64,000 nucleotides of DNA from DASQDN01 sp963844855 (GCA_963844855.1 CAWJQP010000016.1:89632-153631); one strand, 5' to 3'. Positions 9,576 to 19,547 are shown, numbered from the stretch's first letter. Program-made: numbers and translations. The notes: generated by a model not told the origin, from the letters alone.

Positions 9576-10097
9576 ATGAGGAATCTCAGAAACTTTCCCG
9601 TGCTCGCTGTGCTAGGTATCGTGGCTTTCGGACAAACTACCCCCAAATGGCTAACAACTGACTACGACACACAACGTAGCCGCGCGGCAAACTTTCTCAA
9701 AGGGAAGAGGTTTTCCGAGGCTAAGGCGCTCGCCGCCGAATTAAACCGTCGTGCCCCGGACGATGTCGAAGGCTACGGGATTCTGGCCGAAGCACAAATC
9801 GAGCTGGGTGAATATGAAGCTGCCGAGAAGAATGTCAACTGGATGTTCCGTCTTCGGCCACCATCCGTCGAAAGCCTGTCGCTCGGCGCGCGGCTTCGAG
9901 AAAAGTTCGGTGATGTTCCGGGCGCCCTCGAATTCTACGGCACCGCCTTCGGTATGACCTTGCCCGCAGACACCGACGCGCGGGAACGCCTGATGCTGTT
10001 GACGGCGAGCATAGAGTCCCGCGCCGGAATGCACAAACAGGCTCAACAACACCTGGACCAATTGAAGGCCAGTAAACAAAACCGGAGGAATCCATGA
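9576..10097 (+). CDS. secreted TPR-like protein
   Basis: A 173-aa protein with a short signal peptide (MRNLRNFPVLAVLGIVAFGQ) followed by helical repeats of TPR type, e.g. FSEAKALAAELNRRAPDDVEGYGILAEAQ and YEAAEKNVNWMFRLRPPSVESLSLGARL. TPR proteins act as protein-binding scaffolds, so a role with the two exported proteins downstream is likely. The ATG at 9576 was chosen because it begins the hydrophobic leader. The stop overlaps the ATG of the PEP-CTERM gene, giving a coupled operon of TPR, PEP-CTERM and DUF4331 proteins. Confidence 0.75.
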   Translation: MRNLRNFPVLAVLGIVAFGQTTPKWLTTDYDTQRSRAANFLKGKRFSEAKALAAELNRRAPDDVEGYGILAEAQIELGEYEAAEKNVNWMFRLRPPSVESLSLGARLREKFGDVPGALEFYGTAFGMTLPADTDARERLMLLTASIESRAGMHKQAQQHLDQLKASKQNRRNP

Positions 10098-10756
10098 TTC
10101 GAATCCTGATCCCGCTCATGGCGCTCGCTCTGCCGGCTCTTGCCACGCCCGTCGCCGATTGCACGGACGGAACACTTGACAGCTACATTGCTCTTGGCTC
10201 GAATGGTTGCCAGCTTGGCGCATATCGCGTGTTCGGCTTCCAGGAGATCTCGCCATCGTTTGGCGCCGATCCGATTGCGTCATCCGCGGTGAGCATTATG
10301 GCAGCAAACGGGGCCAATTTCGGCTCCCTAGCATTTTCAGCGTCGGTCCAGAGCAGGACAACGGCGCTCGAGTCGGCGTTTCTCTATTCGATCGCCGGTC
10401 CGACCTTTCTCGGGGGCCTGACTCTCGATCAAGCGACCGCCAGCGGCTCCGGCGTAGCTCTGGTCACACAGGAATTCTGCGTTGGCGGCAGCTTCTCAGA
10501 CGGCATATGCACGGGCACGAACATCCCGCAAACTGTTTTCCAGGTCGATGGCGACCAGGAACTCTCCGCGCAGGCGCTCCTGAGTACGCAGCTCGCGAAT
10601 ATCCGACAGAGCATTGTTGTCGACGCCGGAGGCGCGGGCTCCGCGACATTCGGTCAGGCCACCGTCACTTTCGCAACACCCGAACCTGGCGCTGGCCTGC
10701 TTATCGCCAGCGCTTTGGCCAGTTTGATCTTCTTCAAATGGCGTCGCTCGTCCTAA
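10094..10756 (+). CDS. PEP-CTERM sorting domain protein
   Basis: A 220-aa exported protein. It has a signal peptide ending near LPALATP and a C-terminal PEP-CTERM anchor: the TPEPGAG motif, a hydrophobic segment (LLIASALASLIFF) and a basic tail (KWRRSS). Such proteins are processed by exosortase and placed in the envelope or exopolysaccharide. The central region (about 25-190) resembles a beta-rich domain without a named family. The ATG is preceded by GGAGG, and it overlaps the upstream TPR gene by four bases. No exosortase is in the window. Confidence 0.85.
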   Translation: MIRILIPLMALALPALATPVADCTDGTLDSYIALGSNGCQLGAYRVFGFQEISPSFGADPIASSAVSIMAANGANFGSLAFSASVQSRTTALESAFLYSIAGPTFLGGLTLDQATASGSGVALVTQEFCVGGSFSDGICTGTNIPQTVFQVDGDQELSAQALLSTQLANIRQSIVVDAGGAGSATFGQATVTFATPEPGAGLLIASALASLIFFKWRRSS

Positions 10757-10787
10757 TTCATTTTCTAATTTCACCTTGGAGGTCGGT

Positions 10788-12308
10788 ATGAACACCAGGC
10801 AAACCCTGGCCACTCTTTGTGTCCTCCTCGTGGCGGCCCCGGCACCTATTCCGGCGGCCAATCACCGCGAGGCTCCTATCACTGCAATCGATCGTTTAGC
10901 GGATATCTGTGACTGGTTCGCTTTTGTCAGCTATGACGACCCGAGCAAAGTCACCATGATCCTGACGGTCGATCCGTTACTCGAACCGTCTAACGGACCG
11001 AATTACTTCCCGTTCGACCCGGAAATTCTGTACGAGATGCACGTGGACAACAACCGCGATGCTATTCCCGATGTTACATTCCAGTTTCGCTTCCGCACGG
11101 AGATTCGAATACCCAGCGTATTTACCGCCTTGGTCGGAGCTGGAGGCGGAGTCCCGTCACCTGCAAATGCGCCAAACCCGAAACCACCGGCTGGCACGCT
11201 GATTATTCCCCCAGCTATCACGGCGCTGGACGGCGCAGGATCGCGGGGCTTAAGCCTTCGCCAGAACTACACTGTCACGATGATTAAGGATGGCAAACGC
11301 ACGGATCTCACCGAGTCGCGCCTCCTCTTTGCTGTGCCGACGAACGTTGGTCCGCGCACGATGCCCGACTACGAGCTGCTCGCCCGGCAAGGTATTTATA
11401 ACCTGCCAATGGGTATTCGATCTTTTGCGGGCACCGTAGACGATCCGTTCTACATCGATCTCGGCGCTACGTTTGATTCGTTGAACTTCCGCGACACGGG
11501 CACAGGGGTACCCGCCCTGTTGACACAGGCGCAGGAGAACGACGATACACAGAACTTCGCCCCGGACCATGTGAAGGGCTTTAACGTAAACAGCATCGCG
11601 ATCGAAGTCCCGATCAGCCTGCTTACCCGCAGCGGCAAAGTGGAGCCCGCCACGAGCCCCGACGCCGTTATCGGAACGTACGGCCAGACGTCGCGCGCCC
11701 GCGTTACGGTTCGGCGGTCGCCCGATCCGATGTCGAGCTCAGGTGGATTCCAGCCCGTACAGCGCATGGGTAATGCGCTCTTCAATGAGCTGATTATCGG
11801 CACCGGCTCGAAGGATCGGTTCAGCATGGATGTTCCGGCGAACGATGCCCAGTTCGCGAACTTCGCTCTCGATCCTGTGCTGGCCCGGGCGCTAAACGCC
11901 GTCTACACGTCGGTGCTCAAGGTGCCGCTGCCGGTTCCGGACGCGCAGCGTAGGGATCTGCTGCTGCTAGTGCAGTATCTTCCGCCGATCGCCCCGGATA
12001 CGGCCAGACCCGGCCCAATCGCCGATTTACTGCGATTGAATACGGGCGTTGGCCCGACAGCGAGGGCAATGCGGAAACGGAATGGCTTCATTGTCGGTGA
12101 TCGGGCTGGTTACCCCAACGGCCGTAGAGTCAGCGATGATGTCACCGACATCAGTACGCGCGCGGTCCTGGGCGTTCTCGCTGGTCCGCCGTTCAATGGC
12201 GCTCCTTACACCCTGATTGGCGATGGTGTCAACGCGAACGATGTTCCCTACCAGGAAACGTTCCCGTATGTCGCCTTCGCCCAGAACGGAAGGGATCGGG
12301 TTCACTGA
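10788..12308 (+). CDS. secreted DUF4331 domain protein
   Basis: A 506-aa protein with signal peptide MNTRQTLATLCVLLVAAPAP..A and the DUF4331 hallmark NHREAPITAIDRLADICDWFAF directly after the cleavage site. Further family phrases are VTMILTVDPLLEPSNGPNYFPFDPEILYE and the C-terminal YPNGRRVSDDVTDISTRAVLG. DUF4331 proteins are exported and of unknown function. The ATG at 10788 has TTGGAGG six bases upstream, which decides against the TTG at 10776. It closes the TPR/PEP-CTERM operon (32 nt gap) and is followed by a strong stem-loop. Confidence 0.9.
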   Translation: MNTRQTLATLCVLLVAAPAPIPAANHREAPITAIDRLADICDWFAFVSYDDPSKVTMILTVDPLLEPSNGPNYFPFDPEILYEMHVDNNRDAIPDVTFQFRFRTEIRIPSVFTALVGAGGGVPSPANAPNPKPPAGTLIIPPAITALDGAGSRGLSLRQNYTVTMIKDGKRTDLTESRLLFAVPTNVGPRTMPDYELLARQGIYNLPMGIRSFAGTVDDPFYIDLGATFDSLNFRDTGTGVPALLTQAQENDDTQNFAPDHVKGFNVNSIAIEVPISLLTRSGKVEPATSPDAVIGTYGQTSRARVTVRRSPDPMSSSGGFQPVQRMGNALFNELIIGTGSKDRFSMDVPANDAQFANFALDPVLARALNAVYTSVLKVPLPVPDAQRRDLLLLVQYLPPIAPDTARPGPIADLLRLNTGVGPTARAMRKRNGFIVGDRAGYPNGRRVSDDVTDISTRAVLGVLAGPPFNGAPYTLIGDGVNANDVPYQETFPYVAFAQNGRDRVH

Positions 12309-12336
12309 TGGGTTGGTGATCCTGATCTGCCTTTCA

Positions 12337-12375
12337 CTCGCGAGTACCGCTGATAGGATTCAGCGGTACCGCGAG
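12337..12375 (+). terminator. stem-loop after the DUF4331 operon
   Basis: GTACCGCTGA (12344-12353) pairs with TCAGCGGTAC (12360-12369) around a six-base loop. The stem is extended outside by CTCGCG and CGCGAG with one bulged A, giving about 16 paired bases. It lies 29 nt after the stop codon. No T-run follows on the plus strand, so it may mark an RNA 3' end rather than a classic terminator. Confidence 0.55.
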
Positions 12376-13200
12376 AAAGAAGGACGGCTCTTACCTTCAG
12401 AAGGCGCCGAAGATCCGGCAAGCAGCGAGCGATTCACTGGTATAGCGGTCAATGAAATCACTTTCCTAGCGCGCGCTCGTGAAGTGACCTGGCCGGGGGC
12501 CTGGGGCCAAATGGCTCAGGCAAATCCACGACGATGAAGATGACCACGGTGTTCTGAAGACGACTTCCGGTGGGCCGTTGTTCCGACAATAAGCGGGATT
12601 TTCATGTGCGGGGATGGCCAGCAGAGCGGCCATCCGTTTGCGTTGCGAAATCTCGAAAAGATGACAAGAGGGTTGGTTGGCTGTATCAGTTAAGGGACGA
12701 TACCGAACATTTTGCCAATGAACTTCATCTGCCCGACCATATCATCCTGTGCCAACCACTTGACCCGGCCCTTTGTTGATCGTGTGCATGGCTTCAATTC
12801 CCAGGCAGCGTCTTCCATGCGGTTTGGAAGGAACCGTGTCCCATCGCCAGGCGGCTCCTTCCCTTTATGGGCAGTGATCTTGTTCCACCACATTATTGAG
12901 GTAGCGGCATTGCCATGATCGCGCTGCGGCGCGCCGTCAATGAGTTTATTGAGCATTCTCTTGCCGAAAGAAATTACTAAGATTAAGGAGACATTCTGTT
13001 GCTTTTCATCGAGCAACGAGCAGCGATCAATGGGGGTGCACGCATACAGGGTAGGAGTTTGCGCTGATTGCGGTTCTGGTTACACTGCGCGGCCGTATCG
13101 AGTTGCGATGACTCGTTTCAGCGAAGGCATGTCCAGAAGCGGACTGTGGATGCGCAAAGACAGGTCGCTGACCGACGGTCGTCAGCCCGGAGCCAGTTGA
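12376..13200. other. stretch without a confident gene
   Basis: Frames on both strands (for example minus 12690-13016) show no recognisable domain. Codon-like stretches near 12690-12950 might be a decayed mobile gene, but no family could be assigned. The last 200 bases probably contain the promoter of the metalloprotease gene at 13201. Confidence 0.4.
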
Positions 13201-13926
13201 ATGTCAAAGAAATGGAGAATGACATTGGGAATAATTGGCTCGGTGCTTGTGATCGCACCCATAGCGGTCGCATGGGCACAGCCACAGGCAGCCGTGTGCG
13301 CCTTAATCAACTACCGCGGGCTCGATGCGGTGGCCCCTGGAATCTTCGCGGCGAGCGATGTGAGTATTGGTCAAAGACTGGATTTTGTCCGTCTCCACAC
13401 CGCGGCAAAACTCCGAATAGCAGACACGTTCGGCACCACGCGTGCCTCGCCTGTGATCGTAATAGGTAGTACTGACGCGCTACGAGATCTCTTTCCTGGT
13501 TCGAGTTCGTATGCGAGCACAATCTATGTCCCCTCCCGTTCGTGTATAGTAGTTGGCCCAAACGGCCATGACGTCGATATCCTCGCGCACGAGGAATTGC
13601 ACGCTGAGATACATCATCGCGTGGGGCACTGGCAGCGATTAACTCAAATTCCAACTTGGTTTGACGAAGGCCTTGCGATGCAGGTTGACTATCGCGAGCG
13701 CTACCTGTGGTCGCGACAATCGGGTGCCGTCGACCATGGCACGGTTGAGCAATGGACATCGAGGTCGCAATTTTTTCATGGCAATGACGAAGAACTGACT
13801 CACCACTACGCTGTGGCCAAAGAAGAGGTCAGGCTTTGGTTGGCGAGATTGGGACGCAAACACCTGTACGACTTCCTCGAGCGTGTTCGTCAGGGCGACG
13901 GGTTTGGCGCAATTTATGAAGAGTGA
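13201..13926 (+). CDS. putative exported gluzincin-type metalloprotease
   Basis: A 241-aa protein with a signal anchor or signal peptide (MTLGIIGSVLVIAPIAVAWAQ, about residues 8-28). A zinc-protease signature follows: HEELHAEIHHR (HExxH, about residues 130-134) and about 25 residues later WFDEGLAMQ, with a Glu that can act as third ligand. This is the layout of gluzincin peptidases of the MA clan. The C-terminal part (RLWLARLGRKHLYDFLERVRQG) resembles the helical end found in such proteins. No regulator or operon partner is adjacent, and the substrate is unknown. The ATG at 13201 directly precedes the leader, but no strong ribosome-binding site is visible. Confidence 0.65.
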   Translation: MSKKWRMTLGIIGSVLVIAPIAVAWAQPQAAVCALINYRGLDAVAPGIFAASDVSIGQRLDFVRLHTAAKLRIADTFGTTRASPVIVIGSTDALRDLFPGSSSYASTIYVPSRSCIVVGPNGHDVDILAHEELHAEIHHRVGHWQRLTQIPTWFDEGLAMQVDYRERYLWSRQSGAVDHGTVEQWTSRSQFFHGNDEELTHHYAVAKEEVRLWLARLGRKHLYDFLERVRQGDGFGAIYEE

Positions 13927-14318
13927 ACGACAATCGAGTTAATAGACTCATTAAGTCCGTTGGCATCGGCCTTCTAACGATGACAATGGCGTGGAGCGGT
14001 TATCGGTCGTGTCCGCGCTCCTTCGAAATGGTGTCAAGTTCGTCCATTGGGAATACGGGCACTCTGTGGCGCACGAGGCGGCGCTTTCGGGCGAAGGAGG
14101 CTTTCCGAGCTGGGTTTGGGGGAACTGCGACCATTTGTGATTCTCGGAAACTTCATCGGCAGATCCCCGCGGCCAAGCGAGCCGCACGAGTGGAGTCAGT
14201 GGCGCTCGTCATCAAGCGTCATCGCTGTTATCGATCTTGATTTGGTCAGTTGCCTATTGAGGCATCGTACGTTGTGAGGCCTGGTGCCAGAGGTAATCCA
14301 CGTTGATCATGCGCGGAC
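13927..14318. other. stretch without a confident gene
   Basis: A GTG overlapping the previous stop opens a frame (13923-14240) with a short hydrophobic leader, but it loses protein-like character after about 30 residues. This suggests a decayed second gene of the metalloprotease operon. Other frames give isolated plausible phrases but no family. Confidence 0.35.
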
Positions 14319-14481
14319 CTAACTATCGACATGCCAGCGTGGTGGGCGGATGCTCCTGTTCAGGCGGCCCTGCGGTTCGTAGCGATGGTGAAGGCCACCG
14401 ACCTCCGGAATGGAGATGATGTGGCCGACGTCGGGTGTTTGGACACCTGTCCTTCGCCAATAATGCGTAGCCAGCACCTGG

Positions 14482-15190
14482 TCATGCGGCAACGCGTTCA
14501 TAACGATGATGCAGCCCACCGAGTTGGGGAATCTTGATGATCTTTCCGATACTTGCCACCGGGCGTGAAATTGGGCATTGCTTGTCCAGCCCCAAATGGG
14601 TCCTGGATGCGTGGTAGTAAACGAAATACGATACGAGCGTTCGCTTGAGATGCCGGGCGTTAAAGATCACGAAATGGTTCAAGCAGTCTCTCCGTATCGA
14701 GCCGATCAGGCGTTCGACGTACGGATTCTGCCACGGACTCTGAGGCGCGGTGAGTACCTCCTCCATGTCCAGCGAAGAGATCCGCAGACGAACCTCGTTG
14801 CCGTATACGCCATCCCGATCGCGAATGATATACCGCGGCGCATTTCGCTCGGCGAAAGCCTCAACAATCTGTTGCGAAGTCCAGGCTGCGGTGGGGTGTT
14901 CGGTCACATTAAAGTGCAACACCTGGCGACGTCGATGTTCCAGCACGATGAACACGAACAGCACCTTCATGGTGATCGTCGGCACGGTAAAGAAATCGAT
15001 GGACACCATTTGACCGAGATGGTTGTGAAGAAAGGTCTTCCACGTCTGACTCGGTGGGCGGCGAAGCCTTCGCAGCATTCGGGAGACGGCGTACCGTCCA
15101 AATATCCGATCGAACCGCGTGAGTGGCGCTAATTAACACTCCAAAACGACGGACTTGCATGCACAAGAGCACGTTCTGCTGGCGAGACAA
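14482..15190 (-). pseudogene. integrase-core transposase pseudogene
   Basis: The minus-strand frame 15078-14482 encodes a DDE integrase core: QMVSIDFFTVPTITMKVLFVF, RYIIRDRDGVYGNE, TAPQSPWQNPYVERLIGSIRRDCLNH and a C-terminus with GGLHHRYER. The preceding part (near 15180-15085, VRRFGVLISATHAVRSD) is in another frame, and the true N-terminus is absent, cut off where the 1,269-bp IS begins at 15202. A second GGLHHRYE-ending fragment lies at 14319-14460, perhaps a duplicated end of the same family. The element is inactive. Confidence 0.75.
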
Positions 15191-15201
15191 ACGACATCTC
15201 A

Positions 15202-16470
15202 TATCCACGGTGATCGCTTCCGCGGATACAAGCCTCTCTCACGCGTACGGGAATCCGAGCGCACTCAACACATTCGTGCAGAGCAAAGGGGAGCCACTGA
15301 ACTCTACGCGGCGTCACGATAGTAGTAGTTGAGCATCCCGCCGAGCCGCTCGCGTCGCCGAATCTCGCCGTTGCTTTCGACGTGCGCCGAATCGCGCAGG
15401 ATCAGGCGGTTGCCGAGTCCTTGGTGATGGCGTTCAAAATGATAATGCGCCGTAAATTCTTGGATGCATTTTCGCAATGCATCTTCACCGAACAGGATCA
15501 TTCTGTCCAGACACGACTCCTTTATCGTCCGAACAAATCGCTCCGCGTACGCGTTCAGATTAGGAGACCGGGCGGTAATTTCACCGATTTCACGCCCGAG
15601 TCCGCAAGGATACTCAGGAACTCGGCGGTAAACAACGGGTCTCGATCATGGATGAGGTAGCGCTTTCCTTTGACAAGTCCATCGACAGTGTCGCTGATGT
15701 TCCGTGCAATTTGGCTCATCCAGAGGCCATTCGCCACATTGGCAATCCCGGCCATCTCGACCTGGCGTGTTGACAGCTCGATGAAGAACAGCGCGATGTA
15801 CCGCTGCAAGCCTCGTGAAGTCCACACCTCGACCGTGAAGAAATCGGCGGCGACAATCAGTTCCCAATGCCGGCTCAAGAACTCTTTCCAAGTAGTTTTC
15901 CGAAGCCGATCTGGCGCTGGTTCGATCCCGTGCTTCTTCAAAATGTTGGCGATTGTGCCGCGAGCGAGGCTGTAACCAAGGTTGGTCATTGCACCGAGAA
16001 TCCTCCGGTATCCCCAATCGCGATTCTCTTGAGCCATGCGGACAACGAAGTCCTCGATTTCGTTGGCGGTGCGTGGCCGACCCGGTCCACGCTTGGCACT
16101 GCCGTCATACTTCTCGGCAATCAGCTTGCGGTGCCAAGCCAGCAGTGTGTCCGGCGTCACGAGGTCGGCAATCTCGTTCAGCACCCGACGGCCGACAAGT
16201 TTGGCTTTGGCTGCCAGGCGGCGACGCTGATCATTGGTAAAACGAAGCCGACGATTGCCAAGCTGCTCTTTCAAGACTCGATTCTCTTCGCGTAGGTAGT
16301 CGATCGCATGCTGTTGCTTCTGGTTCATCCATCCGGCGACCGCAATCACTACGAACCGGAAAGGATTGAGAACGTTTCGCATCTCCGGAGGTCATTATCT
16401 CCTCAGGTCCGTCACGGACGGATTCGTCAACGTTGCTGTGGTTTCTATCAGATCGAGTTTTTGGACACAA
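15202..16470 (-). mobile_element. 1,269-bp IS3-like element, copy 1
   Basis: Bounded by comparison with the inverted copy at 23067-24335: identity starts at TTGTGTCCAAAAACTCGATC (minus-strand left end, 16470) and ends at GATCACCGTGGATA (15202). Both copies are 1,269 bp, and only a handful of base differences were seen. No obvious target-site duplication or strong terminal inverted repeat was found, so the true ends may differ slightly. The element separates an integrase-core pseudogene (left) from an IS6-like C-terminal remnant (right). Confidence 0.8.
15304..16382 (-). pseudogene. IS3-like DDE transposase, frameshifted (copy 1)
   Basis: The main frame (16382-15555, 275 aa) has an N-terminal coiled-coil/HTH region with DYLREENRVLKEQLG, a basic segment with GPGRPRTANEIEDFVVRMAQEN and the integrase core from WELIVAADFFTVEVW through IHDRDPLF. 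It then stops at PPGLLI. The remainder (SPNLNAYAERFVRTIKESCLDR.. to MLNYYYRDAA, ending 15304) is in another frame, a one-base loss in CCGCCCGG. The same frameshift is present in copy 2. Joined, the protein would be about 360 aa with a complete DDE triad. Confidence 0.8.
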
Positions 16471-16489
16471 CGCGGTCGGAAGGTGAAGC

Positions 16490-16734
16490 ATCGCTGTAGC
16501 GCTTACGCCAACCGGCGGATCGAGCGAGATCACCGAGGAGTAAAGCAGCGATACTACCCGATGCTGGGCTTTGGCGCGCTGCCGTCGGCCGAGCGATTCT
16601 GTCGAGCGTTCGAGGAGGTTCGACAGTATTTCCGACCTCGCCGCGAACAGAACGAAGTTATCTCACTCTCCCAAGCCAGACGCCAGTTTCTGTGCAGAGC
16701 ACTGAAACTGGAATCGCTGTTCATCGAAGCGTAG
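16490..16734 (+). pseudogene. C-terminal remnant of a zinc-ribbon IS6-like transposase
   Basis: The plus strand encodes AYANRRIERDHRGVKQRYYPM, then PSAERFCRAFEEVRQYFRPRR and a normal stop at 16734. This is the C-terminal end of a DDE transposase whose N-terminal zinc-ribbon pieces occur at 25736-25948 and 38826-38973. The 5' part is lost at the IS boundary at 16470. Its last 14 bases overlap the 3' end of the convergent kinase gene. Confidence 0.65.
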
Positions 16735-18868
16735 TCCGCCACAACTGCCTATTCTGCGAATCGTTGGCTCTGTACGTTTGAGGCGTCAGTTCTGACAGTC
16801 TCTCGATGAGTAGCTCGTTCGAGCGCGTGATTCTCCGCAGCAGCCGCCGGAGTCGTAGGTTCTCCGGATCAGTCTCCAGCAGACTCTTCGTGAGCGTCCG
16901 TGCCTGAGCAAGGCGGTCGCCTGCGCGATCAGGATGCCCTTTGTCGGTCGCCATACGGGCAAGCTGCAGATGCGTCCGCGCCAGGTGCAGCCTTTCCCTA
17001 TACGCTTCGGGATCCATCACCAGCCGCTTCTCCAGAACTGCCGCTTGATGGGTGAGGACTGCTTCGCGTGATGTCCCGCCGCTAGTCTGCGCGTCATCCC
17101 GGCACACTCTACGAAGCCGCTCTGTGCCGACCTCGAGGGATCGTGCTTCCGTGCACAGGGCAGCGGCGCGCCCCGGTTGCTTTACGGTACGTTCGAAGCG
17201 CACCAAGTCTAGCGTACACCGAAGTTGCACGCTTTTCCCCATCGTCCGTCCAAGCGCCAGCGCTCTATTCAGCAGCGCGCGTCCTCCATCGATATCACCG
17301 GTGGCCGCCCGTCGTCGGCCGGCTGACACCAGCGATCGGACAAACTGAAAGCTCTTCTCGATGGCCGTTCGGTTCGCGGCCGGTAACGTTTCCGCCAGTT
17401 GAACCGCTTCGAGCGCTGCAGGTCCTGCGTGAGCGACGTCTCTGCCGCGTTGATACAGAATCGCTGCGTAAAGAAGGCTCTCAATCAACTGGCAGCGAGC
17501 CTCGGCAGTGTCTCTCTTCTGAATCAGCTCTCGTGCCCACCAGATGGACCGCTCAATACTCTTGATGCTCTCCGGCGTCTGACCCCTAAAGGCCTGCGAG
17601 TAGGCGGCGCGACGCCACGCGCCGATCAGATCCGTAACTGGAGGAGTGTCCATCCGTTCCATTTGCGCGATGGAATCTGCCACGCCTGCAGCGTATGCGG
17701 TTCGCGCTTGCGCGTCCGGGCTACGCGACGCCGGGTCCTCGCGCACGAGGCGAGCAATTGCAGATCGGCGCTGCTCCGCAGATTGCCGTGCGCGCACCGC
17801 GCTGTTGCGGGAAACAAACAACAGAGTCAGCAGCGAGAGAAGAACCAACCCTGAAAGCCCACATGCGATACCGTTGCGTCGGAGGAACTTGCCCCCAGCG
17901 TACATCGGCGAGGTGGCGCGCGCACGTATCGGATAGTGATGAAGGAAGCGGCCCACGTCCAATCCGATTTCTCGTGGTGACGAATAGCGTGCTCGGGCCG
18001 GCCGCGCCAGGCATTTATCGAGAATGGCCGAAAGATCGCTGCACAGCTTCTCACCGTCGAGCAGCTCTCGCAGGATGCACCCGAGTGAGTAGACGTCGCC
18101 GAAGGCGGACGGCCCGAGACCCGCCAATTGTTCCGGGCTCGCGTAAGCCGGCGTCATCATCAAGCCCGTAAGATCCGCACGCCCGTCGGCGCCGTTGAGG
18201 AAACATGCCGTCCCGAAATCCAACAGCTTCGGCATACCTTCATCCGTCACCAATATGTTCGAGGGCTTCAAATCCCCGTGAACGATGCCGTTGTCGTGAA
18301 GGTACGTGATCGCCTGGCAGATTCTGTCGAACAGCTCCAGCCGGTCGCGCAGCGAAGGTTTACGCTGCTCCAGGTACTCGTCCAAATCTGATCCTGCGAT
18401 GAACTCCATGGCCAGGAATGACGTTCCGGGCGGATCGACGCCCACATCGATCAGACGCGCGATGTAGGGATGATTCAGACCAGCCAAGATGATGCGCTCT
18501 TGCACGAAGCGTTGGTGCAGATGCACGCCCAGCTGCCGGCGCGGGATCTTCACCGCGGCCTGAATCGTCACGCCGTCGGCTTCGCACGTCGCGCGATAAA
18601 CGATCCCGGCCCCACCGACCCCGATCGGTTCCAGCAGTTTCCAGCGCCCGACGGATCGTTTTGGTTCAGCCGCGCTTGCGTCATCAGAAGCGCCTGTGTC
18701 AATGACGCTGCTTGCCTTCGAATCCGCCTGAATCATGCGCTCCAGTTGCAATCGGAGCGCGGACCGTTCCGCGCATGCCTGGTCCAGGAACGTCTCCCGT
18801 TCTTGCTCTGGGAGCGCCACGGCTCGGTGGAAGATCTTCTCCAGTGTGCGGAAGGTCGGGCCGATCAT
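16721..18868 (-). CDS. membrane Ser/Thr protein kinase with TPR-like sensor region
   Basis: A 715-aa protein. The kinase domain (about residues 70-330) has GVGGAGIVYRA (P-loop), AAVKIPR (ATP-binding Lys), HGDLKPSNILV (catalytic loop, HGD instead of HRD), DFGTA and SPEQLAG. One membrane segment (GLSGLVLLSLLTLLFVS) follows, then a long helical C-terminal region of TPR type (about 390-690). This is the architecture of the Acidobacteria ECF/STPK family. The ATG at 18868 is preferred over GTG 18877 because GAGGTG lies upstream. It follows the sigma gene by about 10 nt. The extreme C-terminus overlaps IS debris and may be altered. Confidence 0.85.
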   Translation of the reverse strand: MIGPTFRTLEKIFHRAVALPEQERETFLDQACAERSALRLQLERMIQADSKASSVIDTGASDDASAAEPKRSVGRWKLLEPIGVGGAGIVYRATCEADGVTIQAAVKIPRRQLGVHLHQRFVQERIILAGLNHPYIARLIDVGVDPPGTSFLAMEFIAGSDLDEYLEQRKPSLRDRLELFDRICQAITYLHDNGIVHGDLKPSNILVTDEGMPKLLDFGTACFLNGADGRADLTGLMMTPAYASPEQLAGLGPSAFGDVYSLGCILRELLDGEKLCSDLSAILDKCLARPARARYSSPREIGLDVGRFLHHYPIRARATSPMYAGGKFLRRNGIACGLSGLVLLSLLTLLFVSRNSAVRARQSAEQRRSAIARLVREDPASRSPDAQARTAYAAGVADSIAQMERMDTPPVTDLIGAWRRAAYSQAFRGQTPESIKSIERSIWWARELIQKRDTAEARCQLIESLLYAAILYQRGRDVAHAGPAALEAVQLAETLPAANRTAIEKSFQFVRSLVSAGRRRAATGDIDGGRALLNRALALGRTMGKSVQLRCTLDLVRFERTVKQPGRAAALCTEARSLEVGTERLRRVCRDDAQTSGGTSREAVLTHQAAVLEKRLVMDPEAYRERLHLARTHLQLARMATDKGHPDRAGDRLAQARTLTKSLLETDPENLRLRRLLRRITRSNELLIERLSELTPQTYRANDSQNRQLWRTTLR

Positions 18869-18878
18869 TCTGCCCACC

Positions 18879-19394
18879 TCACTGCAATTCGCTGGACAGC
18901 CAGGCTCGGCAAAACTGCCAGTCGCGCTTCACCGTCATCACTGAAATGTTCAACTCTCGCGCAATCTCGGCAAAGTCCAGGCCCTCGAAGAAGCGCATCT
19001 CCACAACCCTCGCTTTGCGTGGATCCGCTGCTGCAAGGCGCTTCAGAAGACTCTTGATATCCACTACATCGTCCAGGCCGCGACACGGAACGGCATGGCT
19101 GCCCTCGTCAAGTGGGACGTGGGCGTACACACCTTCTCTTTTCTGGGCATTTTTTGCGCGCAGGTAATCCAGTAAAAAATGGCGCATTGCCCGGCTCGCA
19201 AACGCGACATAATGCGTCGGGCTCCGGCAAGCGCGTCCCGACAGCCGAAGCCATGCCTCGTGGACCAGCATGGTTGGCTGAAGTGTCGCATTCGCTGCCA
19301 GCCTGCGCATGTGCAGCGCGGCTATGCGATGCAGCTGCCTGTAAACGTTTCGCTCTTCACCGTAATCAGCCGGACGGATTGAAATACCAGCCAA
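18879..19394 (-). CDS. ECF-type sigma factor paired with Ser/Thr kinase
   Basis: A 171-aa protein with an ECF sigma-70 layout: region 2 (QLHRIAALHMRRLAAN, TMLVHEAWLRLSG, YVAFASRAMRHFLLDYLRAKNAQKR) and region 4 (RKARVVEMRFFEGLDFAEIA and the HTH NISVMTVKRDWQFCRAWL). The TTG at 19394 is the frame start; no clear ribosome-binding site is present, so the N-terminus is uncertain. The kinase gene starts about 10 nt downstream, so the pair is one transcription unit. In related Acidobacteria and Planctomycetes such sigma factors are regulated by the adjacent kinase, which is an inference here. Confidence 0.85.
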   Translation of the reverse strand: MAGISIRPADYGEERNVYRQLHRIAALHMRRLAANATLQPTMLVHEAWLRLSGRACRSPTHYVAFASRAMRHFLLDYLRAKNAQKREGVYAHVPLDEGSHAVPCRGLDDVVDIKSLLKRLAAADPRKARVVEMRFFEGLDFAEIARELNISVMTVKRDWQFCRAWLSSELQ

Positions 19395-19493
19395 GACGTC
19401 CTCCCAATGGCCCGTGGGCGCTGAGCATTGCCACTAGCACATAGTGAACGTATGGCGAGGAACGTATCATGGAAGAACCGAAAAAAGAAGAAC

Positions 19494-19522
19494 CAAAAAA
19501 AAAGGCAGGCAATCAGCCTGCC
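19494..19522 (-). terminator. rho-independent terminator of the tandem hydrolase operon
   Basis: On the minus strand GGCAGGC pairs with GCCTGCC around a five-base loop (19504-19522) and is followed directly by a run of nine T (19503-19495). It lies 26 nt after the stop of the gene at 19548. Confidence 0.9.
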
Positions 19523-19547
19523 CGATTCCCCATGATGTCGAGAACTG

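Noticed and set aside
12690..13016. 108-codon minus-strand frame
   Set aside because: No start context or family; some phrases look coding but no homologous pattern could be named.
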